Part shown: piece by piece, positions 17,597-27,052 of the stretch
Layout: every line of letters starts with the position of its first letter
How positions within the stretch are numbered: position 1 is the stretch's first letter
Origin: Halomarina rubra
GTDB lineage: Archaea; Halobacteriota; Halobacteria; Halobacteriales; Haloarculaceae
DNA length: 64,000 nt
Direction: 5' to 3'
Assembly (NCBI RefSeq): GCF_023699475.1
Contig: NZ_JALXFV010000003.1
Span: 754,154-818,153, forward strand
Program-made: the position numbers and the translations under genes
The notes under the pieces: model-generated
What the model was told of the DNA's origin: nothing
What the model saw: only the letters and a program-made list of their open reading frames with translations
The model's database searches: none

Positions 17597-17772
17597 TCCT
17601 TCGAGAATACTATTTGGTACAGTTGGAAAAATACTACTTGAGGCCGATTGATACCAACCTTTTTCGGACCTATCCTAAACAATACCATTTATCCTCACGG
17701 GATTAAGGTGGTCAATAGAACAGGACGTAGGCGATACTTGCCACCCCTGGACGCAATATTAAACCCAAATCC

Positions 17773-18327
17773 ATGCGTCAATTACTGGCCGACCCAGCGA
17801 TACACCTGCTGGACGCCGTAGGTAACGATTTAGAGGGGGAGTATGTCCGAACCGTACACAAGCGACAAACGACGACACTACTGAATAACTAGAAGTCTGG
17901 AGAACGCTACATATCGATCTCTGACAGCATGTGCGAGGTGTTTAACGACTAGCTCGTCAACCAGCGAATAGACGTGACTGACGGCAACGGTTGCCAACCA
18001 CTGCTGGCATTTATACACGGCCTTCTCCACCACAGCACGATTCAGCATATCGTCTACAAATTGACCTGCTCGTGCGTGTACACCGACGAGCATCCACACG
18101 ACCGTGACATCAATACTTGCGAAGTCGCCGACCGCGTGTCGGCCTCCCGTTGTCCGTCCAGTCGGCCACCCCACGGTGTCCACCGAGGAGCCATCACGTA
18201 CTGGCTGTCGAAGGACGTGCCTGAACGGGTCGTCAGCGACCGAGCGAACGTCAGTCCGAACGTAATCAAGAAGCACTACGATCAGCGTGGTGAGCGAAAC
18301 AAAAGGGGGCAGGGAGTGGCTTCTTGA
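17773..18327 (+). pseudogene. Decayed tyrosine recombinase (phage/plasmid-type integrase), C-terminal part
   Basis: A single frame from 17773 to 18327 matches the catalytic half of haloarchaeal XerC/D-like integrases. GEYVRTVHKRQ is followed by ERYISISDS, then a C-H-C-like linker (CVYTDEHPHDRDINTCE), then HGVHRGAITYWL and ERVVSDRANVSP ending in IKKHYDQR with the nucleophile tyrosine. The frame is broken by two TAG codons at 17890-17892 and 17950-17952, and the conserved HxxR box reads HGVH, so the catalytic arginine is lost. The N-terminal domain is absent. It is a scar of an integrated element between the GmrSD-like gene and the DISARM operon. Confidence 0.75.
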
Positions 18328-18450
18328 GGGACGTGTAAATCAATTAACGCCCACTGTGGAGTGACGCGGAACGGTCGCTCGGCAGGAAAACACAGTGGGT
18401 GTACTTCGACGTAAGGTGTACAGAATGATAGCGGGAGAGTTGAGCGTTAC

Positions 18451-20382
18451 TCACCGGGTGAATCGCCGAGTCAGAACGAACACCAGCAAGGCGAAGAACA
18501 AGACCCCTCCTGCTGTCTCGAAAGTGGCGACGACCTCACCCACCAGTCCAACGTCGAAAGGACCGTAACCGAGACCGGTGAAGGCCGATAGACTGAACTG
18601 GGAACCGTGACCGATCGCCTGTAGCAATCCTGTTTCGGTGTAAGTGAGACTCCCATACCGTTCGTGAGTGAGTCCGAGGGCTGGGTACAATACACCGAGA
18701 CCGAACACCAAGAAGCCCGCCCAGACAAGCAGCGTCTTGAACGATTCACCATAGCCACACGAGAGTCTTGAGGCGCAATTGACCGTCCAACCCCACCAAT
18801 TCCCGAGCCTCCGATGGTTCCGACGCTCCATCGCCTTTCGGTTGAGGAAGTAGCGACGCGACGCAGCAGAGTACGCGTTGCCTTCCATTACGGCCTCCAG
18901 CGTCTGGTACACCGACATCGCTTTCTCGACGGGCGCTGGCTCCGACACGACACCCTCCGGACACGGTTGTTCGGACCGCTCGTCGTAAATCACGTAACGC
19001 TCGTCCGAATCGTCGTGAAACCGAGTATCACCGCCGATTCGTGCGGACTGGAGGATCGTGCCGTACAACGCGGCGTCAATCAGCGACGCTCCGAAGAGTT
19101 CCGCCTCGCTGAACGCGACGCGTTCGAGATTCGCACCCTCAAAGTCGGCGTCACTGGCTTTCACGTCGGACATTACTGCACTACTGACGTCCGCTCCTGA
19201 GAACTTTGCGTCGTTCAGTCTACTACCGGTGAACCGGGCGTCTTCAAGCTCTACATTCTGAAATTTCGCGTCGGAGAGCGTAGAATTCGAGAAATCGAGA
19301 CCTTCTGCTGACTGTTCACGGAAGTCCCCTCGGGTCACATCCGAACTGAGGAACGTCACATTGTCCAATTCTGGATTTGTTAGATTCGCGCCACGGAGGT
19401 CGCAGTTTCTGAACGTAGTTCCGTCCAGGTGCACACCGGCTATCGTCGTCTCTCTCAGGTCGCACCGATCCAACGAGAGTCGCTCAAACTGGTCTCCAGC
19501 ACTTGTCTCGATATTTCGCAAGTCGGTACGTTCGAAGTGTGCACCAGTGAGCTTTGTGCCACGGAAATCTGCTCTCCTCATCTGGGCACCTACAAACTCA
19601 GCCCCCGCAACCGTCGCGTCCGAAAGCGTGGCGCCGTTCATCGTAGCTCCACTGAATTTGCACTCGGTGAGGTTCCCGCTCAACGTGGCCCCGGACAGAT
19701 CTGCACCTGTGAAGTCAGCCCTGTCGAGTTCGGCCCCAGTGAAGTCCGTGTTGACTAGGTTCGCACCTCTAAAGTCAACGTCCTGCAACTCCGCGCCTGT
19801 AAATGTGGTACCGATCGAACCAGAGTCGCTCGAGAGGTTGGTATGAGAGAGATCGGCGCCCCTGAGTTTAGCTCGATCAAGGCGTAAGCGCCCGTGGTCT
19901 TCGCCGGAGAAGTCCTGCTTCCGGGCATCTATCTGGTCGGACGACTTTGAGATGTCTTTCAGCGACAAGGACCTCTCGTCAGAGGACGATGCGTTCGTAT
20001 CCTCAGGTCGTTCCTCAACGAGGGAGAATTCTTCTTCTGCCTCGCCAAGGCGTCTCTTGACGAACCGCTCCGTGTACTCGTCCACGGCGCCACCAGAAGC
20101 GAGATCGTCACAATAGACGGAGCCTTCGACATTTGCTTGAGACACAACGTCGAAGGGTTTCACCCGAAACGAAGAATCACCCTCACCCCCAAAGCTGTCC
20201 GAGTTGTCTGAGTCGGCGGTACTCTGAATCCTGAATGGGCCGAAGACGAGCCCATCCTGCTCCGAGAACACCACCGCTGAATCACCAACTTTGGCGTCGT
20301 AATTGTCGGAGCCTTCGACGACGCCGGTTTCGACGATGCTCCCCACGAAGTCGTCACCACCGAGGAACACCCACAAGGTCAT
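18451..20382 (-). CDS. Pentapeptide-repeat protein with C-terminal ion-channel domain
   Basis: 643 residues. Residues about 1-60 look like a small beta domain (WVFLGGDDF, a GDSAVVFSEQDG strand). From about 155 to 470 run many A(D/N)LxX pentapeptide repeats forming a right-handed beta helix (for example DFRGAN, DFTGAE, DRADF). The last 120 residues hold two membrane helices (LLVWAGFLVFGLGVLY near 550 and GGVLFFALLVFVLT at the end) with a pore-like TGLGYG segment between, as in two-helix potassium-type channels. It lies 88 bases downstream of drmC on the same strand and probably belongs to the DISARM transcript. An effector that depolarises the membrane is an attractive inference; a housekeeping channel is the alternative. 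Confidence 0.75.
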   Translation of the reverse strand: MTLWVFLGGDDFVGSIVETGVVEGSDNYDAKVGDSAVVFSEQDGLVFGPFRIQSTADSDNSDSFGGEGDSSFRVKPFDVVSQANVEGSVYCDDLASGGAVDEYTERFVKRRLGEAEEEFSLVEERPEDTNASSSDERSLSLKDISKSSDQIDARKQDFSGEDHGRLRLDRAKLRGADLSHTNLSSDSGSIGTTFTGAELQDVDFRGANLVNTDFTGAELDRADFTGADLSGATLSGNLTECKFSGATMNGATLSDATVAGAEFVGAQMRRADFRGTKLTGAHFERTDLRNIETSAGDQFERLSLDRCDLRETTIAGVHLDGTTFRNCDLRGANLTNPELDNVTFLSSDVTRGDFREQSAEGLDFSNSTLSDAKFQNVELEDARFTGSRLNDAKFSGADVSSAVMSDVKASDADFEGANLERVAFSEAELFGASLIDAALYGTILQSARIGGDTRFHDDSDERYVIYDERSEQPCPEGVVSEPAPVEKAMSVYQTLEAVMEGNAYSAASRRYFLNRKAMERRNHRRLGNWWGWTVNCASRLSCGYGESFKTLLVWAGFLVFGLGVLYPALGLTHERYGSLTYTETGLLQAIGHGSQFSLSAFTGLGYGPFDVGLVGEVVATFETAGGVLFFALLVFVLTRRFTR

Positions 20383-20470
20383 GTAGTGGCGGTCGTGTCA
20401 ACCACAGTTGTGACTTTCTTTTCACTGCTGGTAGAGAGATCGGCCAGTCTTTGGAAGGTGGCAGAAGAAC

Positions 20471-21376
20471 TCACCCGATCGGCATCTTGACCCGTCTCGA
20501 ACATCGGTACACCTCGTCGAAGACCGCTGCCACGTCTTTCACAGGAGGTCCCCGGAGTTTCACACCGAGTTCGAAGTTCGATGTGAGACTGGTAGCTGTG
20601 AAATTCGCACTTCCTACGTAGGCTACGGTGTCGTCTACGACGACGATTTTTGCGTGGGTCGCAGTTGTCTGATACCCCGCGTCGTCCAACTCGTACAGCT
20701 CTCTGACATTGAACAGGTAACGCTGGTCGGTGCTCAGGCTGTGATACATCTCGTTCAGCACCGTGCGGTGTTCTGCGTGGTCAGTCTCTCTGGTGAGGAG
20801 CCTCGTCTCAACCCCCTTCCGTGGGAGCGCGACTACGTCTCTGAGGATTCGTTGGCCAGCATCGAAGTACGGATTGGCAATCCTGACGGACTGCTTCGCC
20901 TCAAGAAGCATACTTCGTAGCCTGGGAGCGAGGGGACCGATACGTGGCCCAGACAGACGGGAGGTGTCGAATTTAGCAGGCACAGTTGCCAATATTTCCA
21001 CGACGGTTTCGTCCTCGCCATCTGTTCTCGCCCGCTGCTCCAGTACGCGTGTGGCGACCAACTGTTGGTACAGAACGTCGGTCGCCTGTTCCACCCGTAT
21101 CTGGTACTCGGAGTGTCGGAGCGAGCTGCCAGAGGTCGTCCTCGTTGCCGCATCGTTCAACAACAGCCCGATGAGGAAGGCTTCTTGCTCCGTTGAGTCC
21201 ACTTGCACGTCGTCGAGACTCTCGAATAACTCGGTCCCCTTCCCTACCCAGACGTCTACGCTCTGATCGGCGAACCACTCCCAGAACGACGCGACGCGGT
21301 CAGTGTCTCGAAGCACTTCCGCGATCGAGAAGTCTTCACACGCTGAGGCACCGTCCTTGGCGTGGTCAGATCCCAT
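20471..21376 (-). CDS. drmC: DISARM DrmC, phospholipase-D-family protein
   Basis: 301 residues from the ATG at 21376, which overlaps the drmB stop by 11 bases. A longer frame to 21505 would run far into drmB and is rejected. A PLD active-site motif stands near residue 250: THAKIVVVDD then GSANFTATS, the HxK(x4)D...GSxN pattern. A less conserved first half-site lies near residue 165 (IANPYFD). DrmC is a PLD-like protein of the DISARM core and can be dispensable for some phages. Only one clear HKD motif is visible, so activity would need a dimer. Gene order drmA-drmB-drmC supports the name. Confidence 0.85.
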   Translation of the reverse strand: MGSDHAKDGASACEDFSIAEVLRDTDRVASFWEWFADQSVDVWVGKGTELFESLDDVQVDSTEQEAFLIGLLLNDAATRTTSGSSLRHSEYQIRVEQATDVLYQQLVATRVLEQRARTDGEDETVVEILATVPAKFDTSRLSGPRIGPLAPRLRSMLLEAKQSVRIANPYFDAGQRILRDVVALPRKGVETRLLTRETDHAEHRTVLNEMYHSLSTDQRYLFNVRELYELDDAGYQTTATHAKIVVVDDTVAYVGSANFTATSLTSNFELGVKLRGPPVKDVAAVFDEVYRCSRRVKMPIG

Positions 21377-23267
21377 CTTCTGCGATATCCCAGAACGCCG
21401 GAACGTGTTCGCCGTCACCCGTGAGTACCCTCCGATCCAGTGTGTTGTTGAAGAATTCGCAAGTGAACTCACTAACGTGCATGCAAGCGTGGCACGCAGC
21501 ACCACCCTCGCTGTCCATACAGGCGGGGTCGTAGATGCACTGTCCTGCGTGCTCCTTGGCGCGATCGACCCAGTTGTGCAATCTGGTCTTGAACAGAGTG
21601 AACATCCCCCCCAGCGCGAAGTGTTCCATGCTCTCGGCGTACAGCACGATAGCTGGAACGGTAGGGAGGATCAGTTCGGAGATGCTGTCAGAATCCAGCC
21701 CACACTGCTCGCTCGCCGTTCCCATCAATGCGTGGCTCGCCGTGTGGAGCAACCGGTACACCTGTTCTGTCGTCTCATCTTCGATATCTGTGAATGGATT
21801 CTCGACTTCTGTCGGGTCTACGTTCTCCAAGAACCACCGCTTGAGTTCGACCTCGTCGTCCAAGTCGGGTGCATCGGCCCCGCTCAGTTCACCTGCCTCA
21901 AGTAACCACTCAACGATGGCGGCTCGGTCGACCTCTAATACGATTGCTTCGGACGGTGAGCGATCACCGAAGACGGTTAGCGAGTCACTTGAGCCAACCG
22001 AGTCGAACTCTCGGAGTTCAACTCGACGAGCGTCGGGTTCGTCACGGCTGTATCCGTAGACGACCGAAAGCAGTGGAAAGCTGTCTACTACCCATGCGTT
22101 GGTTACCTTCAAATCGTCCAGCAGATCACGGTAGAGGCCCGCTTGTCGGTACCGTCTAACGAATTCTTTGTCGTCGACGAACTCGCCGAGAGACCGTGGT
22201 ACGGGGTGACGATCGATGCTTCGAACCTCGGCAGGGTCACCTTCGTAGCCGTCGGTCGCTCTCATGAAGGTGAACAACTCGTGAGCGATTCTAGCGTAGC
22301 GTCGGGAGTCGTCTGGGAGGTTAACATATTGCTCGTTCTGTTTCACGATCTCGACCCGACCAGGTACGTTCGAAGCGGCGTCACCGAGGGCGCCGATGAT
22401 CTTCTCAGCAGTTTCGGGAGGGACGTCCTTCAGCTCCTCCTCGATTGAGGCCAACTGGTCTTCGTCGATACCTGCGCGAGTGGCAACTTCTTCGAGTGTG
22501 ACGCCCTCTAGAGAGAGGTCAAGCCTTCCGAGGTGAGCGTGCATGAGAATTCTGGCCCAGTCCTCGTCGTACCTCAGGTCTCGACCGTCTACACCTACCG
22601 GAGGGATGTCTACCATCACTTCCCGGTGTGGATAGTAGACAGAGCCGCTCTGAAGCGGCCTGGCACTCTTCACCCAGTCTCCACACCGGCTGCACTGCCC
22701 CTGTAGGCCTTTCGTGGCTTGACGGCACTTTCGACATCTGAACGAGAACGTAGTCATGTCGTCGGGGTCACCACGTTTCAAGTAGACGTCGTCCCAGCTG
22801 TGTCCCGACTTGTTGCACGGGCTTGGCTCGATGTTCGTCACGGCGCCACAGTCGTGAACGAGAACGAACTGGATCTGCTTGAGCCGCCCGTCACAACCCG
22901 TTTGCTGACAAAACCCGTTGGTGCTACCGAGGTGCTTGAGACTCTTCGGACGGAAGACACCCTTACAGTCGCGGCAAACCATCGTCTGAGGGAAGAAGTC
23001 ACCCTGAACTTCGGTTGGACGATACATCTCTATGACAGTGTTGTCGAGATCGTTCCAGGGAGGGGTGTCGCTGTTTTTGAACTCTGAGATAGCTCCGGCG
23101 ATTCGGTTCGCCACCCGTCGTCCGTCTACGGAGTCCATTCGCTCCGTCTTCCAGTCGTCAACCTGCATTGAGAACCCTTCCTGCCCGTAGCTGAAGATTG
23201 CTCCAGGCGTGAAAGACCCGAGTACTTGTGCCATGCCGCGCCGCATCTCTGCGTTACTCTCTTGCAT
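21366..23267 (-). CDS. drmB: DISARM DrmB, DUF1998 protein
   Basis: 633 residues. It begins with a conserved AQVLGSFTPGAIFSY start, then a cysteine-rich middle (CRDCKGVF, CQQTGC, CRKCRQATKG, CSRCGDW near 100-210) that should bind zinc. It ends with the DUF1998 signature, a cluster of cysteines (CIYDPAC, CHACMHVSEFTCEFFN) near 585-615. DrmB pairs with the DrmA helicase; the complex recognises and loads on phage DNA ends or forks lacking self methylation. The start ATG shares its A with the stop codon of drmA (TGATG), so translation is coupled. Confidence 0.88.
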   Translation of the reverse strand: MQESNAEMRRGMAQVLGSFTPGAIFSYGQEGFSMQVDDWKTERMDSVDGRRVANRIAGAISEFKNSDTPPWNDLDNTVIEMYRPTEVQGDFFPQTMVCRDCKGVFRPKSLKHLGSTNGFCQQTGCDGRLKQIQFVLVHDCGAVTNIEPSPCNKSGHSWDDVYLKRGDPDDMTTFSFRCRKCRQATKGLQGQCSRCGDWVKSARPLQSGSVYYPHREVMVDIPPVGVDGRDLRYDEDWARILMHAHLGRLDLSLEGVTLEEVATRAGIDEDQLASIEEELKDVPPETAEKIIGALGDAASNVPGRVEIVKQNEQYVNLPDDSRRYARIAHELFTFMRATDGYEGDPAEVRSIDRHPVPRSLGEFVDDKEFVRRYRQAGLYRDLLDDLKVTNAWVVDSFPLLSVVYGYSRDEPDARRVELREFDSVGSSDSLTVFGDRSPSEAIVLEVDRAAIVEWLLEAGELSGADAPDLDDEVELKRWFLENVDPTEVENPFTDIEDETTEQVYRLLHTASHALMGTASEQCGLDSDSISELILPTVPAIVLYAESMEHFALGGMFTLFKTRLHNWVDRAKEHAGQCIYDPACMDSEGGAACHACMHVSEFTCEFFNNTLDRRVLTGDGEHVPAFWDIAEDGI

Positions 23268-26200
23268 CAGTGGTCACCCTGCTTCAACGACTCTACTACG
23301 TACGTGGAGTACCTGTTCGGGACGATGTCGACCTGACGGTCGATATCCCTGAGACTGTTCATCGGTCCGTGCTCGTCGTCGCTATCGCCTTCTACTACGT
23401 TGGCGATGAACTCACCTCGGCCGTCCTTCGAGAGCGGATCGTCCAAGAGTCGATCCCAGACTTTGTCGAACTGGTCTTCGATTCGGTCTCGGTAGAGGTT
23501 CATACCGTGAATATCCGCCCACTCGGTCTCCTGTTCCTCCGTCACCGAGTACGCCCGCAGAACGAAGTCGAGAGCGTCTCGTCTAGTGATGAGGTCTGCC
23601 TCAAAGGCTTCGTTGAAACCGTCGAACATGTACAGCCTCTTCTCGGTTTGTCCTTCGAGTACGAAGTCGTAGTACTGTAGGAACAGGCCGACGATTACCC
23701 CAGGCATCGTCCGGTCGATGGCGAACTGCGCCCAGCGCTCCAACGGAGTCGCCTCGACGAGCAGGTCTTGGTAGCGGTGGTAGTGCTCGAACCGGGTGTA
23801 GTGAGATCGGTCACGAGCGCGCATCGCGTCGAACAACACGAATACTGAACCGGAATGCTTCCGACCGACGCGGGAGTACGCTTGAATGTACTCGGCAGTG
23901 TTCCTCGGCATCCCGAAGAACGAGATGAAGTTCAGCTTGTTGACGTCGACACCGTGTGAGATCATGCTCGTAGCGATCACGATGTCGATGGGTCGTACCG
24001 GGTCGTCGGCTTCGAGACGAGAGAGCGAGTCTCTGACGACGTCCATGTCCGTCTCCCCCGTCAGAGCCACGGACCGCAATGTGTGATAGGGGTCACCGAA
24101 GGCCTCCAGCTGCTCATTGATCATCTGTTGGACGGTTCGTTGGAGCATGTCACTCCTAGTCTTCGCAATATTGTACGAGACCTGTACTTCGTACTGCTTG
24201 AGCAGCTTCTTGAGGAGTTCGTGGCGGTCTGGTTCAGACTCGGGGAAGTCGAGGGGCCCACCGACGACGGATTCGTTGAGTTCGTGGATCGCATCTTCGA
24301 GTTCCGAGAGGTCAGCCTGGAGTTCCTGTACGATCATCGCTCGCTCTCTGATGATCGAGTTTATCGCTAACGTTCTCGAGATCGTCCGAGGAATCGCACC
24401 GATCATTCGTCGCCCGAGTTCGTGTGGGTCCTCGTAGGCGTAGAACGACTGATGAAGCCGAGGGCCAGCAGTCGGGAAGGTGTTGGAGTCGCGCCAGTAC
24501 AGCGCGTTCACCTGATTCTGCGCACCCTTGATCGTCGCCGTCGCCGCGACGACCTTCATGTTCCACCGCCCGTCCGTGTACCGGTTGATCAGTTCTTGAA
24601 TGAACGTCTCGTAGTGAGAGTCGAAGGCCCCGAACTCCTCACGGAGCAAGTGGAGTTCGTCCTGAATGAGGATCGATGGGGGGTCGGTCGTCTCGACAGA
24701 CTCCAAGTTCTGATTGTCGCATTGGAACTGTGAGCCGTAGCTGTTGCCGTCTGCAACGAGGCACTCGGACTCGCCCGTATAGCCGTGCTTCGGGCAGTAG
24801 TTCTTCACCTGACCGAAGAGCGACCGCATCCGACGTTGCCACCCCACGATAGCGATCTTGTCGATCGTACTGACGACGAACGTCGGTGTGTATCGGTACA
24901 CCTCTTCGTCGGTGATGTAGATCGGCAGCTCGGCGGTCTCTCCACCTTGTTCCTGTACTTCTGGGCAGTCGGAGTTGGTGCACTCGTGGACGATACGCAT
25001 TCTGTCCAGATCGCCCGTCAACTCTACCGTACCGTCCTCCTCGCAGAACGGACAGTCTGGAACCGTCAGCCACTCGTCTTGTAGATCCGAGTCCTCCTTC
25101 GCCAGCTCAACGTTGTTGGTGTCCGAGCCAGAATAGCTCTTGTCGTAGGTCTTGTTCGGAGTGTTCTGCTGTCCGACGAAGTACCCGACACTGAACCCGT
25201 CACCACCCATCTCGTCGTGGTTACGACGAACGACTTCGGCTCGACACAACACGTCCGTGATGCGTTGGAGTTGCTGGAGTGAGAGGAGTCGAAGGGGGAA
25301 CTTGGTAAGTGCCGTCATCCCGTGGTTCTTGCCCCGCAGCCGGTCGTGGAACGCGGTCATGACGACCAGCCCGAGATACGCCTCGGTCTTTCCACCACCC
25401 GTCGGGAAGTAGATCACGTCGGCCACGTCAAGCGACGTATCGATATCGCGCTCTGGGTCGGCTTGTTCAACGATGTCTGGGATGGACATGACGATGAAGA
25501 CTATCTGGAAGAGTCGCCACTTTTCGTACTTGTCACCGAGCGAGTCGAACGTCTCGTTGAGTGCTCTGAAAGCCGCTTGGACACGCTCGTCGGACTGAAT
25601 GAGTTCACGACCCTGCTGGAACCGGTCACGTTCTCCGGCGAACTCTTCGAGGGTTTCTTCGAACTTCTCGGCTGCTTCGTCCGTTTTGTCGCCTGCTAGG
25701 ATATCCCCTCGGACGTCTCGGTACTGTTTGAGGGCAATCTCCATCTCGTCTTGGATGTTCTCAAGTACCGAGTCAATGTCTCCGTGAGCGAGTTCCTTGA
25801 ACGGTGCTTCGATCGTGCCTCGGGAGTTGGTCTCCCTAGAGTGGTACTTGGGCTGTTGGTAAATCGGGACCGAGTTCGTTCGGAGTCCAGTGACGGGGTC
25901 GCTTCCGATACGCTCCACCGAACAGTTCTCACCGATCCCGTAGATGTTCCCGTCGTACTGGTAGTGGTCTCTGATCTCTTCGGAAGGGAACGAACGGAAC
26001 ACCGGGGACTCCGCCGTCACCGATAGACCTGCGTCGTAGAGGTGTGCTTGCCAGTCGTTGTCGGGTTTAGTGTCGGTTTCGATGGACTCTCCGTGCGTGT
26101 TCACGAGGCTGATCGAAACCGAGATGTTGCCGTCGTCTCGTTGCCGTGCCACCACACGGACTTTCGCACGCCAGAGGGCGGGCTTCGGCTGGTCGCTGAA

Positions 26201-26980
26201 GTTGTCTGCGAGGTGTTCTTCGAACGCCTCTTCGTCTGTCAGGGCCTCACCTGGGACTTCTTCGGCGTCCCACTCGTTGACCCCCGACGCAGGTTCACAC
26301 AGTACTCTATCTGCCCGAGCGTACTCGTTTCGCGCCTCGTCGAACGTTGCGGTCAGTGAGTACTCCTCAACCTGTCGCAGCCTAGCAGCGTCTCTGAGAT
26401 CCGTCCCAGAGATAGATACCGTTTCGAAGTCGGGGTCAAGACGTTCGTAGACCGAGAGCATGGTCTGGTCTTCTAACGAGCTCGTTCCACCGTCGGCCAT
26501 GGCTTCCCGCTCTTCCGGCGTCATGGCCGCGTCGTCGTATCGACCTGATCCGACTTCACCGAACCTCTCTTGTTCGTTGTACGTCGGGAGTCGCTGGTAG
26601 AACAGTTTGGCCTGAGGTGTTACTTCGATATCGATCCCACTGATGTCGTCCGGATCCACCTGGAATTTCAGCCCGATAGAGAACGGGGAAACGTCTTTGG
26701 CGAAGTTCTGGAAACTGTCGTCCTCTTCTTGCGCCTCTCGATATCGATACTGGTCGGCGAGTACTCCTGCGAAACACCGACGACTGGGGGTGTTCCCGTA
26801 CAACGTCGCTTGTCGAGGACCGCGCCCGGTGATGTGGTTGATGAGTCGCTCGGAGATGACGTGGTCCACAGCTTGGTGCCGTCGGTACTCTGGGTCGGAT
26901 TCGATCTCGTAGGCGCCGTCTGGTGGACGAGTGTACTCGGGCGCCCCACGTGGTGGGATGGTCTCGAACCGAGGTTCCAT
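23267..26980 (-). CDS. drmA: DISARM DrmA, SF2 helicase
   Basis: 1237 residues. Helicase motifs occur in order: Walker A YFPTGGGKTEAYLGL near 525, a zinc-ribbon insertion with CPFCEEDG and CTNSDC near 650-690, the DELH box (LIQDELHLLREE) near 772, motif V region ATSMISHGVDVNKLN near 1005, and motif VI EYIQAYSRVGRKHSG near 1035. Large helicases of this type with DUF1998 and PLD partners define DISARM, which blocks incoming unmethylated DNA. The 500-residue N-terminal region is not recognisable by motif. It is followed immediately by drmB, and preceded after 72 bases by the drmE candidate. Confidence 0.88.
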   Translation of the reverse strand: MEPRFETIPPRGAPEYTRPPDGAYEIESDPEYRRHQAVDHVISERLINHITGRGPRQATLYGNTPSRRCFAGVLADQYRYREAQEEDDSFQNFAKDVSPFSIGLKFQVDPDDISGIDIEVTPQAKLFYQRLPTYNEQERFGEVGSGRYDDAAMTPEEREAMADGGTSSLEDQTMLSVYERLDPDFETVSISGTDLRDAARLRQVEEYSLTATFDEARNEYARADRVLCEPASGVNEWDAEEVPGEALTDEEAFEEHLADNFSDQPKPALWRAKVRVVARQRDDGNISVSISLVNTHGESIETDTKPDNDWQAHLYDAGLSVTAESPVFRSFPSEEIRDHYQYDGNIYGIGENCSVERIGSDPVTGLRTNSVPIYQQPKYHSRETNSRGTIEAPFKELAHGDIDSVLENIQDEMEIALKQYRDVRGDILAGDKTDEAAEKFEETLEEFAGERDRFQQGRELIQSDERVQAAFRALNETFDSLGDKYEKWRLFQIVFIVMSIPDIVEQADPERDIDTSLDVADVIYFPTGGGKTEAYLGLVVMTAFHDRLRGKNHGMTALTKFPLRLLSLQQLQRITDVLCRAEVVRRNHDEMGGDGFSVGYFVGQQNTPNKTYDKSYSGSDTNNVELAKEDSDLQDEWLTVPDCPFCEEDGTVELTGDLDRMRIVHECTNSDCPEVQEQGGETAELPIYITDEEVYRYTPTFVVSTIDKIAIVGWQRRMRSLFGQVKNYCPKHGYTGESECLVADGNSYGSQFQCDNQNLESVETTDPPSILIQDELHLLREEFGAFDSHYETFIQELINRYTDGRWNMKVVAATATIKGAQNQVNALYWRDSNTFPTAGPRLHQSFYAYEDPHELGRRMIGAIPRTISRTLAINSIIRERAMIVQELQADLSELEDAIHELNESVVGGPLDFPESEPDRHELLKKLLKQYEVQVSYNIAKTRSDMLQRTVQQMINEQLEAFGDPYHTLRSVALTGETDMDVVRDSLSRLEADDPVRPIDIVIATSMISHGVDVNKLNFISFFGMPRNTAEYIQAYSRVGRKHSGSVFVLFDAMRARDRSHYTRFEHYHRYQDLLVEATPLERWAQFAIDRTMPGVIVGLFLQYYDFVLEGQTEKRLYMFDGFNEAFEADLITRRDALDFVLRAYSVTEEQETEWADIHGMNLYRDRIEDQFDKVWDRLLDDPLSKDGRGEFIANVVEGDSDDEHGPMNSLRDIDRQVDIVPNRYSTYVVESLKQGDH

Positions 26981-27052
26981 ACCACGTCGGCGAACGGTCA
27001 GTGGTTAAGTCTTGTTCTCTGGTGGAAATTACACCTCAGAGAGTACGTTCAG

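Noticed and set aside
17878-18276. 132-codon minus-strand frame opposite the integrase remnant
   Set aside because: The plus strand matches integrase motifs in one continuous frame, so the minus frame is an antisense shadow.
19361-19846. Plus-strand frame of 161 codons within the pentapeptide-repeat gene
   Set aside because: It is the mirror of the repeat periodicity on the minus strand, producing long open frames on the other strand.
21377-21505. Longer start for drmC
   Set aside because: The added part lies wholly within drmB in another frame and has no PLD-like features.
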